A stretch of DNA of 12,586 bases from Candidatus Omnitrophota bacterium (GTDB taxonomy: Bacteria > Ratteibacteria > UBA8468 > B48-G9 > DSTR01), in assembly GCA_023818865.1 (NCBI GenBank), contig JAMWDF010000055.1, positions 1-12,586 on the forward strand. The letters run 5' to 3'. The notes under the pieces were generated by a model. The model was not told the origin of the DNA. It searched no databases and saw only the letters and a program-made list of their open reading frames with translations. The position numbers were made by a program, and so were the translations under genes. Positions within the stretch are counted from its first letter, which is position 1. The number at the start of each line of letters is the position of its first letter. Shown piece by piece: positions 1 to 7,436 of this stretch.

Positions 1-1
1 T

Positions 2-1192
2 GCCGCCAGCGGTACTCGGGATATATTTCGGCGCCGGCTCCTTTTTCCCATCTTTGATCTTAGGGGAGAAGTGGTGGGATTTGGGGGCCGAGCAGTGGAT
101 GACCACCAGGAACCTAAATACCTCAATACCGGAGAGACGCCAGTCTTCAACAAGAGTAGAGTCCTTTACGGACTCAACTGGGCGCGAGAGGGAATCAGGG
201 ATAACGGTTACGCCTTGCTGGTGGAAGGTTATTTTGACGTCCTGCGGCTGCATCAGCACGGTTTCCGGAATGCGGTCGCTCCTCTGGGGACTGCCCTGAC
301 AGACAATCATCTATCTTTACTGAGAAGGTTTACTGATAAGCTGCTTTTACTTTTTGATGCGGACGAGTCAGGAATTATGGCTGTTTGGAAAAGTTTAGAA
401 TCGGTGTTAAGAAACGGATTTCAAGTCAAGGTTGGGGCACTCCCCGGAGGTTTTGATCCAGACAAATTTCTGGATGATTACGGGGAAGAATCTTTTAGGC
501 ACTTTATTAACCAGTCACAGGACTTTCTTGATTTTGGTCTCCAGGTGCTTTCCAGAATGCAGGATAGCCAATCTCCCCGGGGGAAAGCTATTATAACCAA
601 GGAGATGACCACTTTGATTTCAGCCATTCCCGACAAAATTGAACAACATGAGTATTTAAGCCGGCTGGCAGGACGGTTGCACCTACCCCTGGTTCTTCTG
701 GAAAAGACGGTTTATTCACGAAAAGGAGGAGAGGAGAAAGACAATTATTCTGGTCAAGGTCTTATCTTAAAGAAAAAAAATGTGGAACTGGCTGAAACTG
801 AGCTGTTGCGGGTATTGCTTGCAGATGATAGTTACTGGAAGCGACTTTATGTTTTCAGAGGTAAACTAACCGACCGGATGGAGTATTTAATAGGGGTGGT
901 GGGGCGACTGGAAAGCCAGAATATTCCGGTTGATGCTTCTGCGTTGATGGGTAGGATTGAAGATGAGCGACTCCAGGAGTGGCTTGCTGGTGTGGCGATG
1001 GATAGCCGGGAACTGGAGGAAGGAAAGAAGGAAAAGATTTTTGTTGATTGTGTGCGGCGATTAGTCCAGTGGCGTTTATCAGAACAAGCCAAGCAAACTT
1101 TGAGCGGGATAAAGGATAAGAAACCGCAAGAAATTAATCAAGAAGACATCAGAAAACTTCAGGATGCTCTAACCAATATGAAAAAGGGGTAG
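2..1192 (+). CDS. dnaG: DNA primase, C-terminal part (5' end outside the window)
   Basis: DNA primase makes the short RNA primers that start Okazaki fragments and binds the replicative helicase DnaB. The reading frame is open to the left edge, so this is a 5'-truncated gene with 396 codons visible. The in-frame GTG at 71 is internal, because the residues before it (around FPIFDLRGEVVGFGGRA) already match the primase catalytic core. The Toprim domain is clear. EGYFD at visible residues 75–79 supplies the catalytic Glu, and FDADESG at 118–124 supplies the two metal-binding Asp. The PKYLN, GLN and PLGTALT blocks are also typical. The last ~150 residues are alpha-helical and poorly conserved, in the position of the helicase-interaction domain. 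The N-terminal zinc-binding domain must lie upstream of the window. The stop is 3 nt before rpoD, the classic dnaG–rpoD arrangement. Identification is secure. Confidence 0.97.
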   Translation, partial: AASGTRDIFRRRLLFPIFDLRGEVVGFGGRAVDDHQEPKYLNTGETPVFNKSRVLYGLNWAREGIRDNGYALLVEGYFDVLRLHQHGFRNAVAPLGTALTDNHLSLLRRFTDKLLLLFDADESGIMAVWKSLESVLRNGFQVKVGALPGGFDPDKFLDDYGEESFRHFINQSQDFLDFGLQVLSRMQDSQSPRGKAIITKEMTTLISAIPDKIEQHEYLSRLAGRLHLPLVLLEKTVYSRKGGEEKDNYSGQGLILKKKNVELAETELLRVLLADDSYWKRLYVFRGKLTDRMEYLIGVVGRLESQNIPVDASALMGRIEDERLQEWLAGVAMDSRELEEGKKEKIFVDCVRRLVQWRLSEQAKQTLSGIKDKKPQEINQEDIRKLQDALTNMKKG

Positions 1193-1195
1193 GAT

Positions 1196-2359
1196 ATGGA
1201 CGAGAAGTTGACAAGGACAGAGATGATGGTGAATCGGGATAAGAGAATTAAGGAAGTGATTGAGATGGGGAAGAAAAAGAAGCATCTTTCTTGGGACGAG
1301 ATTAACGAAATCTCCCTTGATATGAGTAGCGAGGAGATTGAAGACCTATTTGACGAACTGGAGTCCTGGAATATAGAGATTGAGGCTGACTTAGAAGATA
1401 TGCCTTTTGTGGAAGAAAAAAAGCTTGACCTGGAAGAAGCGAGGAATCCTCTTCGGTCCTATTTGAAAGGAGCAGGGTCTTTTTCTCTATTGACCCATGA
1501 ACAAGAGGTGGAAATTGCCCGGGGGATAGAAGAAGTAAAGAAAAAAATCAGCCGATTGAAAAAGCAATCTGGCCGGAAGTTCAACCGCTCCCAGAGAGAA
1601 TTGGAGGAGTTAAGAGGCCGGCTGATTCAAGCTAACCTTAGACTGGTAATAAATATTGCCAAAAGATACAGCAATGCCAAACTTTCCATCCTTGATTTGA
1701 TTCAGGAAGGCAATATTGGATTGATGAAGGCAGTGGAAAAGTTCAAGTATCGGACTGGATTTAAGTTCAGTACTTATGCTACCTGGTGGATCAGACAGGC
1801 AATTACTCGAGCCATCGCTGACCACTCAGCCACCATTAGAATCCCGGTGCATATGATTGAGAAAATAAACAAACTTAATAAGGTTATCAGAGCTCTAACT
1901 CAGCAGTTTGATCGGGACCCCACTGACCAGGAAATTGCCCAGGCGATGAACATGGATGAGGAAAAAGTGCGGACAATCAAACGTTCCATGCGACCTGAAC
2001 CTGTTTCCTTAGATTTACCCGTCGGGGATGAAGAGAGAACCACGGTGGGAGATTTCATTGAAGATAATGAGACGCCTGGTCCGGTGGACCACACCAAACA
2101 TTCTCTCTTGCGCGAAGAGCTAGAAAAGGCTCTGGAGATTCTGGATAAGCGGGAAGAAACTATTATCAGATTGCGGTTTGGCTTGGACAAAGAAGGCTAT
2201 CCCCGGACATTGGAAGAGGTTGGTCAGTATTTTCAGCTGACCCGGGAAAGAATAAGACAGATAGAGGCGAAGGCAATAGATAAACTGCGATGTTCTGATA
2301 GAGCCAAGAAATTACTTCCCTTTTTGGAAGAGATGTTTACCGGCGTCAGCGAGAGATAA
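1196..2359 (+). CDS. rpoD: Primary RNA polymerase sigma factor (sigma-70/SigA)
   Basis: This is the housekeeping sigma factor, which directs RNA polymerase to −10/−35 promoters. At 387 aa it is compact, like SigA of Firmicutes, and lacks the large insertion of proteobacterial sigma-70 between regions 1.2 and 2. Visible parts are an acidic region 1.1-like helical segment (about 14–66), region 1.2 (about 79–113), region 2 (143–213) with DLIQEGN (core binding) and STYATWWIRQAITRAIAD (promoter melting and −10 recognition), region 3 (219–298) and region 4 (309–375). Region 4.2 carries the helix-turn-helix RTLEEVGQYF...TRERIRQIEAKA. Within otherwise canonical blocks, residues 160–163 read NAKL where NRGL is usual, and 211–217 read SATIRIP where ARTIRIP is usual. 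The ATG start lies 3 nt after the dnaG stop, with a purine-rich ribosome-binding stretch (AAAAAGGGGTAGG) overlapping the end of dnaG, so the two are probably co-transcribed and coupled. Confidence 0.97.
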   Translation: MDEKLTRTEMMVNRDKRIKEVIEMGKKKKHLSWDEINEISLDMSSEEIEDLFDELESWNIEIEADLEDMPFVEEKKLDLEEARNPLRSYLKGAGSFSLLTHEQEVEIARGIEEVKKKISRLKKQSGRKFNRSQRELEELRGRLIQANLRLVINIAKRYSNAKLSILDLIQEGNIGLMKAVEKFKYRTGFKFSTYATWWIRQAITRAIADHSATIRIPVHMIEKINKLNKVIRALTQQFDRDPTDQEIAQAMNMDEEKVRTIKRSMRPEPVSLDLPVGDEERTTVGDFIEDNETPGPVDHTKHSLLREELEKALEILDKREETIIRLRFGLDKEGYPRTLEEVGQYFQLTRERIRQIEAKAIDKLRCSDRAKKLLPFLEEMFTGVSER

Positions 2360-2362
2360 CTA

Positions 2363-3127
2363 GTGGCCTTCATCAAATTCTTAGGGACGGCTGGCGCCAG
2401 GTTTGTCCTTATTAAGCAACTGCGAGCTTCCGGGGGGATATGGTTTTGTCTCAACGAGACGCAATTCTTAGTTGATCCAGGGCCAGGTACCCTGGTTCGG
2501 GCTTTGAAAAGTCGGCCACCCTTAAATCCAGGGAAACTAACAGGTATCTTTCTTTCCCACAAACATCTGGACCATTCAGGCGACGTCAACGTAATGATTG
2601 AAGCCATGACCAACGGCGGTTTTTCACCGCGCGGAGTGTTGTTAAGCCCTGGGGATGCTTTAGAGGGAGAGCCGGTAATTTTCAAGTATTTACGTTCCTT
2701 CCTGAATAGAATAGAAATTCTTAAAGCCGGCGGTGAATACCAGTTGGGCCAGGTATCTCTTAAAGTGCCGGTGCAACTCCAACATGGGGTAGAAACCTAT
2801 GGCTTTATAATGACTGAATCTGGCAAACCGACGATTGGATACTTGCCTGATACCCGCTTTTTTCAACAACTGCCTTGGGCTTACGCTGGCTGTTCCATTT
2901 TGATTATCAACACGGTCTTACTGGAGCCACGGCCTGATCTTTACCATCTTTCTCTACCGGAAGCAGAAATAATTATTCGGGAAACTCACCCGAAGAAAGC
3001 TATTCTTACCCATTTTGGGATGAGTATGCTGAAGGCCAGAATCTGGGAAAAACAGGAAGAAGTTTCCCGTCGCACCGGGGTAGAAGTAATTATGGCCAGT
3101 GATGGATTAACCTTTCCTCTGGATTGA
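2363..3127 (+). CDS. Metallo-beta-lactamase-fold metal-dependent hydrolase
   Basis: This is a 254-aa cytoplasmic hydrolase of the metallo-beta-lactamase superfamily (Lactamase_B_2, RNase Z/PhnP-like). No signal peptide is present. The signature H66-K-H68-L-D70-H71 follows the strand IFLS. Further candidate metal ligands are H141 (LQHGVE), D163 (YLPDTR), H195 and H217 (ILTHFG), in the expected order for a two-metal site. The N-terminal FLGTAGARF and RASGG motifs are typical of the small phosphodiesterase-like members. The substrate cannot be told from sequence; a phosphodiester or nucleotide is a family-based guess. The GTG start lies 3 nt after the rpoD stop and its Shine-Dalgarno is weak, so translation probably depends on coupling to rpoD. 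This makes it the third member of the dnaG–rpoD operon. It converges on the next gene, with 9 bp between the stop codons. Confidence 0.9.
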   Translation: MAFIKFLGTAGARFVLIKQLRASGGIWFCLNETQFLVDPGPGTLVRALKSRPPLNPGKLTGIFLSHKHLDHSGDVNVMIEAMTNGGFSPRGVLLSPGDALEGEPVIFKYLRSFLNRIEILKAGGEYQLGQVSLKVPVQLQHGVETYGFIMTESGKPTIGYLPDTRFFQQLPWAYAGCSILIINTVLLEPRPDLYHLSLPEAEIIIRETHPKKAILTHFGMSMLKARIWEKQEEVSRRTGVEVIMASDGLTFPLD

Positions 3128-3136
3128 ACGATAAGT

Positions 3137-4267
3137 CTAAAGCCATCCGGTCATATGAGCAAGCAAACGGCAGTAATCCACAAAATTTGGCCAAGAGATA
3201 TCAGGCGGCACTCCATGGTCACACCCAGGGATGTAACCACCATCTTCTAAGAGGGGAGGAATAACCCTTTGTAGTTCTTTTTTCATTACTTCTCCCCCTT
3301 TAGCCAGGGCTCTCTTGTCTATTCCTCCTTGATAGGCCATTTTCTTTCCGAACTCTCGACGAAAAGCGACAATGTCATTGCCAGCTGCTACTTCTACAGG
3401 AATTGTTGCGTTGATTCCTGCCTCAATCCAAAGAGGAATAAGTTCGCCGATAAACCCGTCTGAATCCAGCATGACAATCGGGCAACCGCTCTCTTTTAAT
3501 CTATTTACCCAGGCTGCCCAACATGGAGAGAGGAATTTTCTCACCATAGCTGGCGAGATCATGGCTTTTTCTTTGTAAGCCATATCCTCGTTGATAATAA
3601 CATAGTCCAATCTAATATCGTTGATCACCCGTTCCAGAACTTGGAGAACAAAATTTTTCCAGAAGGTGGCCATCTCCAAAACGAAATCCGGCTGGGTGGC
3701 CATCATCAGGCAGAGATTTTCAAATCCGCACCAATCTCTCATTGCCCAGAAGGGACCGGGGATGCCAATACCCAAGACATAGGAACGATCCTTCAGAGCG
3801 GCGGTTGTAGCCTTTCTGTCTTCTGGATAGCGTTCCGGGGTATCGGGATTGTACCTTTTTTTCATCTCCTCCCAATCTTCGGCTGTTTCCACTGGGAACT
3901 TATGCCATTTTCTGGTAACAAAATCTTTGGCGCTGCGAAGATAGGTAACATCATACCGGTCTGAAATTTCTACGATGGCTCCTTTACCATCTTGAACAAG
4001 GTAATGACCGGAGTGGTGGCTGAGAATTTTCTCTTCAAAAGGGGGTATCAGACCGAAGGATAATCTGAAAGTTGAAGGTTTAGTCTCATTTGTGTCTACT
4101 GGAAGTCCAATTTGTTTTTTCAAATAAGAAAACCAGTCCACGTTGTCTGGCAGTCCCTGAGTATGCCAGGCAGCCAGGGTGGATTCCCTGGGTCCGCCCG
4201 GCGCGAAATAAACTCGGTCAGGTTTGCCAAACAGGAGGGATTGAAGAAATCGTTCTCTATCAGTCAT
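3137..4267 (-). CDS. Uroporphyrinogen decarboxylase-superfamily protein
   Basis: A 376-aa protein of the URO-D/methyltransferase (TIM-barrel) superfamily. It has the layout of a widespread uncharacterised branch: GIPGPFWAMRDWCGFENL (about 168–185), a VIINEDMAYK segment (223–232), VMLDSDG (265–271), LWIEAGIN (279–286), EVAAGND (292–298), YQGGIDKR (312–319) and a late CDHGVPPDISW block (349–359). It is not a heme enzyme by context. The cobalamin/coenzyme M methyltransferase relatives (MtaA, CmuA) use a His-x-Cys plus a later Cys to bind zinc. Here the first site reads D268-S-D270, while C349 remains next to D350-H351, so metal use and reaction may differ. A strong Shine-Dalgarno (GGAGG, 5 nt before ATG) marks the start. 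It is the second gene of a two-gene operon, 22 nt downstream of the amidohydrolase, which suggests the two act on the same unknown compound. Confidence 0.85.
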   Translation of the reverse strand: MTDRERFLQSLLFGKPDRVYFAPGGPRESTLAAWHTQGLPDNVDWFSYLKKQIGLPVDTNETKPSTFRLSFGLIPPFEEKILSHHSGHYLVQDGKGAIVEISDRYDVTYLRSAKDFVTRKWHKFPVETAEDWEEMKKRYNPDTPERYPEDRKATTAALKDRSYVLGIGIPGPFWAMRDWCGFENLCLMMATQPDFVLEMATFWKNFVLQVLERVINDIRLDYVIINEDMAYKEKAMISPAMVRKFLSPCWAAWVNRLKESGCPIVMLDSDGFIGELIPLWIEAGINATIPVEVAAGNDIVAFRREFGKKMAYQGGIDKRALAKGGEVMKKELQRVIPPLLEDGGYIPGCDHGVPPDISWPNFVDYCRLLAHMTGWL

Positions 4268-4289
4268 TTTAGCCTCCGGAGTAGGTTAT

Positions 4290-5087
4290 TTAAAGATTCA
4301 AGATTTTCGCGGCGTTCTTCCACCAGACAAAGGCCTGCCATTTCTGGGGAAGCCTCAGTGTCTGGAAAAGTTTTTCATAATCGTTGATGACATCACTCAC
4401 TTCTTCGGGAACAACATCGCTGCCAAAAACAATCTTTTGCCAGGGAGAGGTATTATCAGGGCTGTGGTATGGTGAATTCGGTTTCCACCAGAGAAGATTG
4501 GAAAGATATTTAGCCGGGCGATACTTCAACAGAGAGCCAGAAAAATCAAAAAAAAGGTTAGGATTCCAGCGGCAAGCCATAGCGGCTTCATCGCTCCACG
4601 GATTGCCAAAATGAGCTCCGATAATAGTCAATTCTGGGAAATTCCTGGCGATGTGGTCCAGATAAATTGGCCTCATCAAACTGCTGTCGCAATCTCTCCA
4701 GGCAGGAGAATTAGCCACAATGCCAAGGTGGAAGAAGCAGACCATCTTCAGGCGAGCGGCCTGCTGGTAAATAGGCAAGTAACGGCTATCATTATACGGT
4801 AAGAGAGGAGCGATAAACTTTATTCCCCAAAAGCCCTGATCTTTAAAGGCCAGAATATCCTGGCTGGTCATCGTCCGGAAGTCAAAACCAGCGAAGGGGA
4901 TAAAGAAATCAGGGTTCAGTTTAACTGCGGTTAGAACGAGTTTGTTATTGCCTGGTCGGCGTGATTCAGGCATCCCCAAAAGGACTGTCTTCACTACACC
5001 AAATTTTTCCCCAATCGCCCTCAGTTTTTCAGCATCTACCAAAGAATGGAGATGCTGGTGAAAGTCTATAATTTTTCTTTTCGCCAA
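4290..5087 (-). CDS. Amidohydrolase-2 family metal-dependent hydrolase/decarboxylase
   Basis: A 265-aa TIM-barrel metal-dependent hydrolase of the Amidohydro_2 type, a family that includes ACMSD-like decarboxylases and lactone or amide hydrolases. Metal-site residues appear in the standard order: H10-Q-H12 after the first strand (IIDFHQH), H120 (FFHLG), H159 (IIGAHFG) and D224 (VFGSD). I chose the TTG at 5087 as the start. It is preceded by GGAG at 5 nt spacing, and it places the DFHQH motif near the N-terminus as is usual. The frame stays open to another TTG at 5132, but that lies upstream of a good −10 box (5113–5121), so it would probably not be in the transcript. It is the first gene of a minus-strand operon with the URO-D-like gene, an association that suggests catabolism of an organic compound. 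The substrate is not recognisable. Confidence 0.87.
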   Translation of the reverse strand: MAKRKIIDFHQHLHSLVDAEKLRAIGEKFGVVKTVLLGMPESRRPGNNKLVLTAVKLNPDFFIPFAGFDFRTMTSQDILAFKDQGFWGIKFIAPLLPYNDSRYLPIYQQAARLKMVCFFHLGIVANSPAWRDCDSSLMRPIYLDHIARNFPELTIIGAHFGNPWSDEAAMACRWNPNLFFDFSGSLLKYRPAKYLSNLLWWKPNSPYHSPDNTSPWQKIVFGSDVVPEEVSDVINDYEKLFQTLRLPQKWQAFVWWKNAAKILNL

Positions 5088-5112
5088 TGTTTCTCCAGGT
5101 TCCTGGGGGGAA

Positions 5113-5121
5113 ATTATAGCA
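5113..5121 (-). promoter_or_regulatory. Extended −10 promoter element for the amidohydrolase operon
   Basis: On the minus strand the sequence TGC-TATAAT forms a perfect consensus −10 hexamer with an upstream TGn extension. No good −35 hexamer is visible, which is acceptable for an extended −10 promoter. The predicted transcript start near 5106 leaves a leader of about 20 nt carrying the GGAG ribosome-binding site, followed by the TTG start at 5087. Position and spacing fit, but no transcript data support it. Confidence 0.5.
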
Positions 5122-5157
5122 TACAGCAGCAATTTTCTCCGAGTTGGCCGCAGACAG

Positions 5158-5163
5158 TATAAT
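5158..5163 (+). promoter_or_regulatory. TATAAT −10 element ahead of the FAD oxidoreductase gene
   Basis: A perfect TATAAT lies 18 nt before the ATG at 5182, facing away from the minus-strand −10 at 5113–5121. The best −35 at 17-bp spacing (5135–5140, TTCTCC) matches only about half the consensus. The implied leader is very short, about 12 nt, and the purine stretch AAAAAGGG (5167–5174) would sit right at the transcript start. The call is therefore tentative. Confidence 0.4.
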
Positions 5164-5181
5164 GATAAAAAGGGTTACTGG

Positions 5182-6297
5182 ATGGCGGACTTTAGCGTGC
5201 TGATTATCGGGGCTGGGGTAATTGGGTTGGCCATTGGTAAAAAATTGGCTGAAGACGGGATGTCTGTAGGGATTTTAGAAAAAAGAAAACGCTACGGCCT
5301 GGAAACAAGCTCCAGAAACAGCGAAGTGCTTCATAGTGGGATTCACTACTCCCCAGGTTCTTTGAAGGCTATCCTAAGCGTCACTGGTAACCGACTTTGG
5401 AAAGAAACTTTGAAACTTCATGGATTAACTTATGTGCCTTCCGGGAAAATTACTGTGGCCAGCAACCGCCAGGAGGTAGAAGCCATTGAAAAGCTTTACC
5501 GGCAGGGTAGAGAAAACGGGGTACCAGGTCTGGAGATGCTGACTAGAAAACAGGTCAAAAATTTGGAGCCGGACATTGAGGGAAAAATCGGCTTGTTCAC
5601 TCCGAGTACTGCCCTAATTAATGCCCATCAGGCGATGGATTTTTTAGCCCAGGCCTTTAAGGAAGCTGGTGGGTTACTGGCTTTAGCCTCACCAGTGACC
5701 GGATTGGAAAAGGTGGGACAAGAGTATCGGGTGACAGTCCGGAAAGACAAAGAAGACAGCTACCTTGCGGAGAAAGTAATAAACTGTGCCGGTCTTTTGG
5801 CTGACCAAGTGGCTGGTTTTCTGGGCATGAAGTATCAGCTGTCCTGGGCAAAAGGGGATTATTTTTCTTTACACCAGAATCTGAAAGTAACCAGGCTGGT
5901 TTATCCTGTTCCCACCCCTTATTCTCTGGGAATTCATCTTACTCCGCGGATTGGCGGCTCTTATCGCCTTGGACCGGATGTGGAATATGTGGAAAAGAAA
6001 GAACCAGCATATCCTGATGAAGATAGACAGGGAAGTTACCTGGTTAATCCGGAAAAGAGAGACTTTTTCTATCAAGAGGCCAGAAAATATCTTCCTTCCT
6101 TAGAAAGATCAAAGATAGTTCCAGAAACCTATGGGCTCAGACCAAGACTTCAGCCGGCCGGGAGTGAATCTCTTGATTTTATGATCAAGGATGAAGCTGA
6201 CCAGGGATTTCCTGGATTTATTAATCTCTTGGGGATTGAATCACCAGGATTGACAGCTGCTCTTGCCATTGCCAGTTACGTAAGAGAAATACTTTGA
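5182..6297 (+). CDS. lhgO: FAD-dependent oxidoreductase, L-2-hydroxyglutarate oxidase/dehydrogenase (LhgO)-like
   Basis: A 371-aa flavoprotein of the DAO (D-amino acid oxidase-like) superfamily. Its closest recognisable type is the L-2-hydroxyglutarate oxidase/dehydrogenase family, which oxidises L-2-hydroxyglutarate to 2-oxoglutarate. The N-terminal dinucleotide-binding fold is intact: IIGAGVIG at 8–15 gives GxGxxG, and E33 ends strand 2 to bind the FAD ribose. The block ETSSRNSEVLHSGIHY (41–56) is a hallmark of the LhgO group, with the His typical of the flavin-linked position. A GKITVA strand, a central INCAGLLAD segment and the C-terminal INLLGIESPGLTAALAIA FAD-binding stretch complete the fold. 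No membrane anchor is visible. The gene is a monocistron, divergent from the amidohydrolase operon and convergent with the alcohol dehydrogenase, with 4 bp between stops. A glycerol-3-phosphate dehydrogenase-like or other 2-hydroxyacid activity is the main alternative. Confidence 0.85.
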   Translation: MADFSVLIIGAGVIGLAIGKKLAEDGMSVGILEKRKRYGLETSSRNSEVLHSGIHYSPGSLKAILSVTGNRLWKETLKLHGLTYVPSGKITVASNRQEVEAIEKLYRQGRENGVPGLEMLTRKQVKNLEPDIEGKIGLFTPSTALINAHQAMDFLAQAFKEAGGLLALASPVTGLEKVGQEYRVTVRKDKEDSYLAEKVINCAGLLADQVAGFLGMKYQLSWAKGDYFSLHQNLKVTRLVYPVPTPYSLGIHLTPRIGGSYRLGPDVEYVEKKEPAYPDEDRQGSYLVNPEKRDFFYQEARKYLPSLERSKIVPETYGLRPRLQPAGSESLDFMIKDEADQGFPGFINLLGIESPGLTAALAIASYVREIL

Positions 6298-6301
6298 CGG
6301 A

Positions 6302-7330
6302 TTAATCAAGCCTTAGTACTTTTGCTCCTTTGATTTGCCCCATTTTAATTTCTCTCAAAGCAAGATTAGCTTCTTCCAGCGAGTATTCCTGAACTTTGGG
6401 TAAGAGCGGGATTTTCTCGGCTAGAGAGAGGCAACCAGCGATATCCTGAGGAGTGACATTAGCCACTGTCTTAATTTCCTTTTCTTGCCAGAGGTGTTTC
6501 TGATAATTTAGCTTAATGAGTTCAGGTTTGTCAGTGTCTTCCTTGCTGATAGCGTTGATGATAAGACGGCCGCCTTTCTGTAAGATGGCTAACCCGGTGA
6601 TAACCGGTTGCCACACCGGGGTGGTATCAATGCCGCAGTCCAGGAGAGATGGTGGTACCGCAGAGATCTCTCCGGTCCAGGCAGCGCCAAGTTGTTGAGC
6701 TAGCTGTCTTTCCTGGACCGAGCGAGTGAAGACGAAAATTGGGGAGTGGGGGAAAAGGTATTTGGCCATTTGTAAAACCAAATGGCCTGAGGCTCCAAAA
6801 CCTATCAGTCCCAAGGTTTGACCATCTTTGAGACCAGAAAGTCTCAAACAGCGATAGCCAATGGCCCCGGCACAAAGTAATGGGGCTGAGTGAACTACGG
6901 AAAGTTTTTCCGGAAGGCGATAGGCTGATGTTTCTGGGACGACCAGATATTCGGCGTATCCGCCATTCACATCTAACCCAGTGGCTTTGAATTCAGAGCA
7001 AAGATTCTGCTGTCCTTGTTGACAGAAACGGCAGGTCCCGCAGGATGAATAAAACCAGCCTATACCCACCCAATCGCCAATGCATAACTGGTGGCAATGA
7101 ATTCCTTTGGCTTCTATCACGCCCACCACCTGATGTCCTAAGACTATTGGATAAAAAGCTACTTTGACCCGGCCTTCAATCTCATCCAGCTCAGTTCGGC
7201 ACACCCCGCAGGCCTTCACTCTAACTAAAATTTCTTCTGGCCCTGGAACCGGTTTTTCTTTCTCCACCAGGGTAAGTGGCTGCTGGCATTCAGTCAAATT
7301 ATAAACTCCATCCAGAACCAATGCTTTCAT
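6302..7330 (-). CDS. Zinc-dependent medium-chain alcohol dehydrogenase
   Basis: A 342-aa NAD(P)-dependent alcohol/aldehyde oxidoreductase of the zinc medium-chain dehydrogenase family. Catalytic-zinc residues are C41 (ACGVCRTEL), H66 (LGHQVVG) and probably C153 (LLCAGAIGYR). The structural-zinc cysteines are complete: C97, C100, C103 and C111. The nucleotide fold follows with GFGASGH (177–183). The residue after H66 is Gln rather than the common Glu (GHQ instead of GHE), which occurs in one known subgroup of the family. I start at the ATG at 7330 (MKALVLDG), where family members begin. The frame is open to an ATG at 7393, adding 21 atypical residues, but that ATG falls inside the best −10 candidate. 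Neither start has a strong Shine-Dalgarno. It converges on the FAD gene and is divergent from accC. The substrate is unknown. Confidence 0.9.
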   Translation of the reverse strand: MKALVLDGVYNLTECQQPLTLVEKEKPVPGPEEILVRVKACGVCRTELDEIEGRVKVAFYPIVLGHQVVGVIEAKGIHCHQLCIGDWVGIGWFYSSCGTCRFCQQGQQNLCSEFKATGLDVNGGYAEYLVVPETSAYRLPEKLSVVHSAPLLCAGAIGYRCLRLSGLKDGQTLGLIGFGASGHLVLQMAKYLFPHSPIFVFTRSVQERQLAQQLGAAWTGEISAVPPSLLDCGIDTTPVWQPVITGLAILQKGGRLIINAISKEDTDKPELIKLNYQKHLWQEKEIKTVANVTPQDIAGCLSLAEKIPLLPKVQEYSLEEANLALREIKMGQIKGAKVLRLD

Positions 7331-7388
7331 AACTAAACAGCAGTTTTCCCTTTCTTGGTTTTGCTTATAAAGCAGACCCTTTTTTTTC

Positions 7389-7418
7389 AGCATACCATCA
7401 CTTAGCTGGTCAATTCAA
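7389..7418 (-). promoter_or_regulatory. Candidate promoter for the alcohol dehydrogenase gene
   Basis: On the minus strand a TTGAAT (7418–7413) and a TATGCT (7394–7389) are separated by 18 bp. Each matches four of six consensus bases. The predicted start near 7382 gives a leader of about 50 nt to the ATG at 7330 and would exclude the upstream ATG at 7393. The match is moderate and could be chance in this AT-rich stretch. Confidence 0.35.
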
Positions 7419-7436
7419 GGCATCAAAGGGTGAGAT

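Noticed and set aside
71..1192. GTG at 71 as the start of a complete 373-aa gene
   Set aside because: The frame is open to the window edge and the preceding residues already match the primase core, so the gene is truncated, not short.
2473..2492. CCAGGG/CCCTGG inverted repeat near the start of the MBL gene
   Set aside because: A 6-bp stem inside conserved coding sequence (DPGPGTLV) with no U-run; best explained by codon use.
2233..2685. 150-codon minus-strand open frame across the rpoD/MBL junction
   Set aside because: It lies antisense to two well-supported genes, has no family resemblance and no ribosome site. It is a shadow frame.
3128..3136. A terminator between the convergent MBL and URO-D-like genes
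   Set aside because: Only 9 bp separate the stops and I see no stem-loop with a T-run in or beside it.
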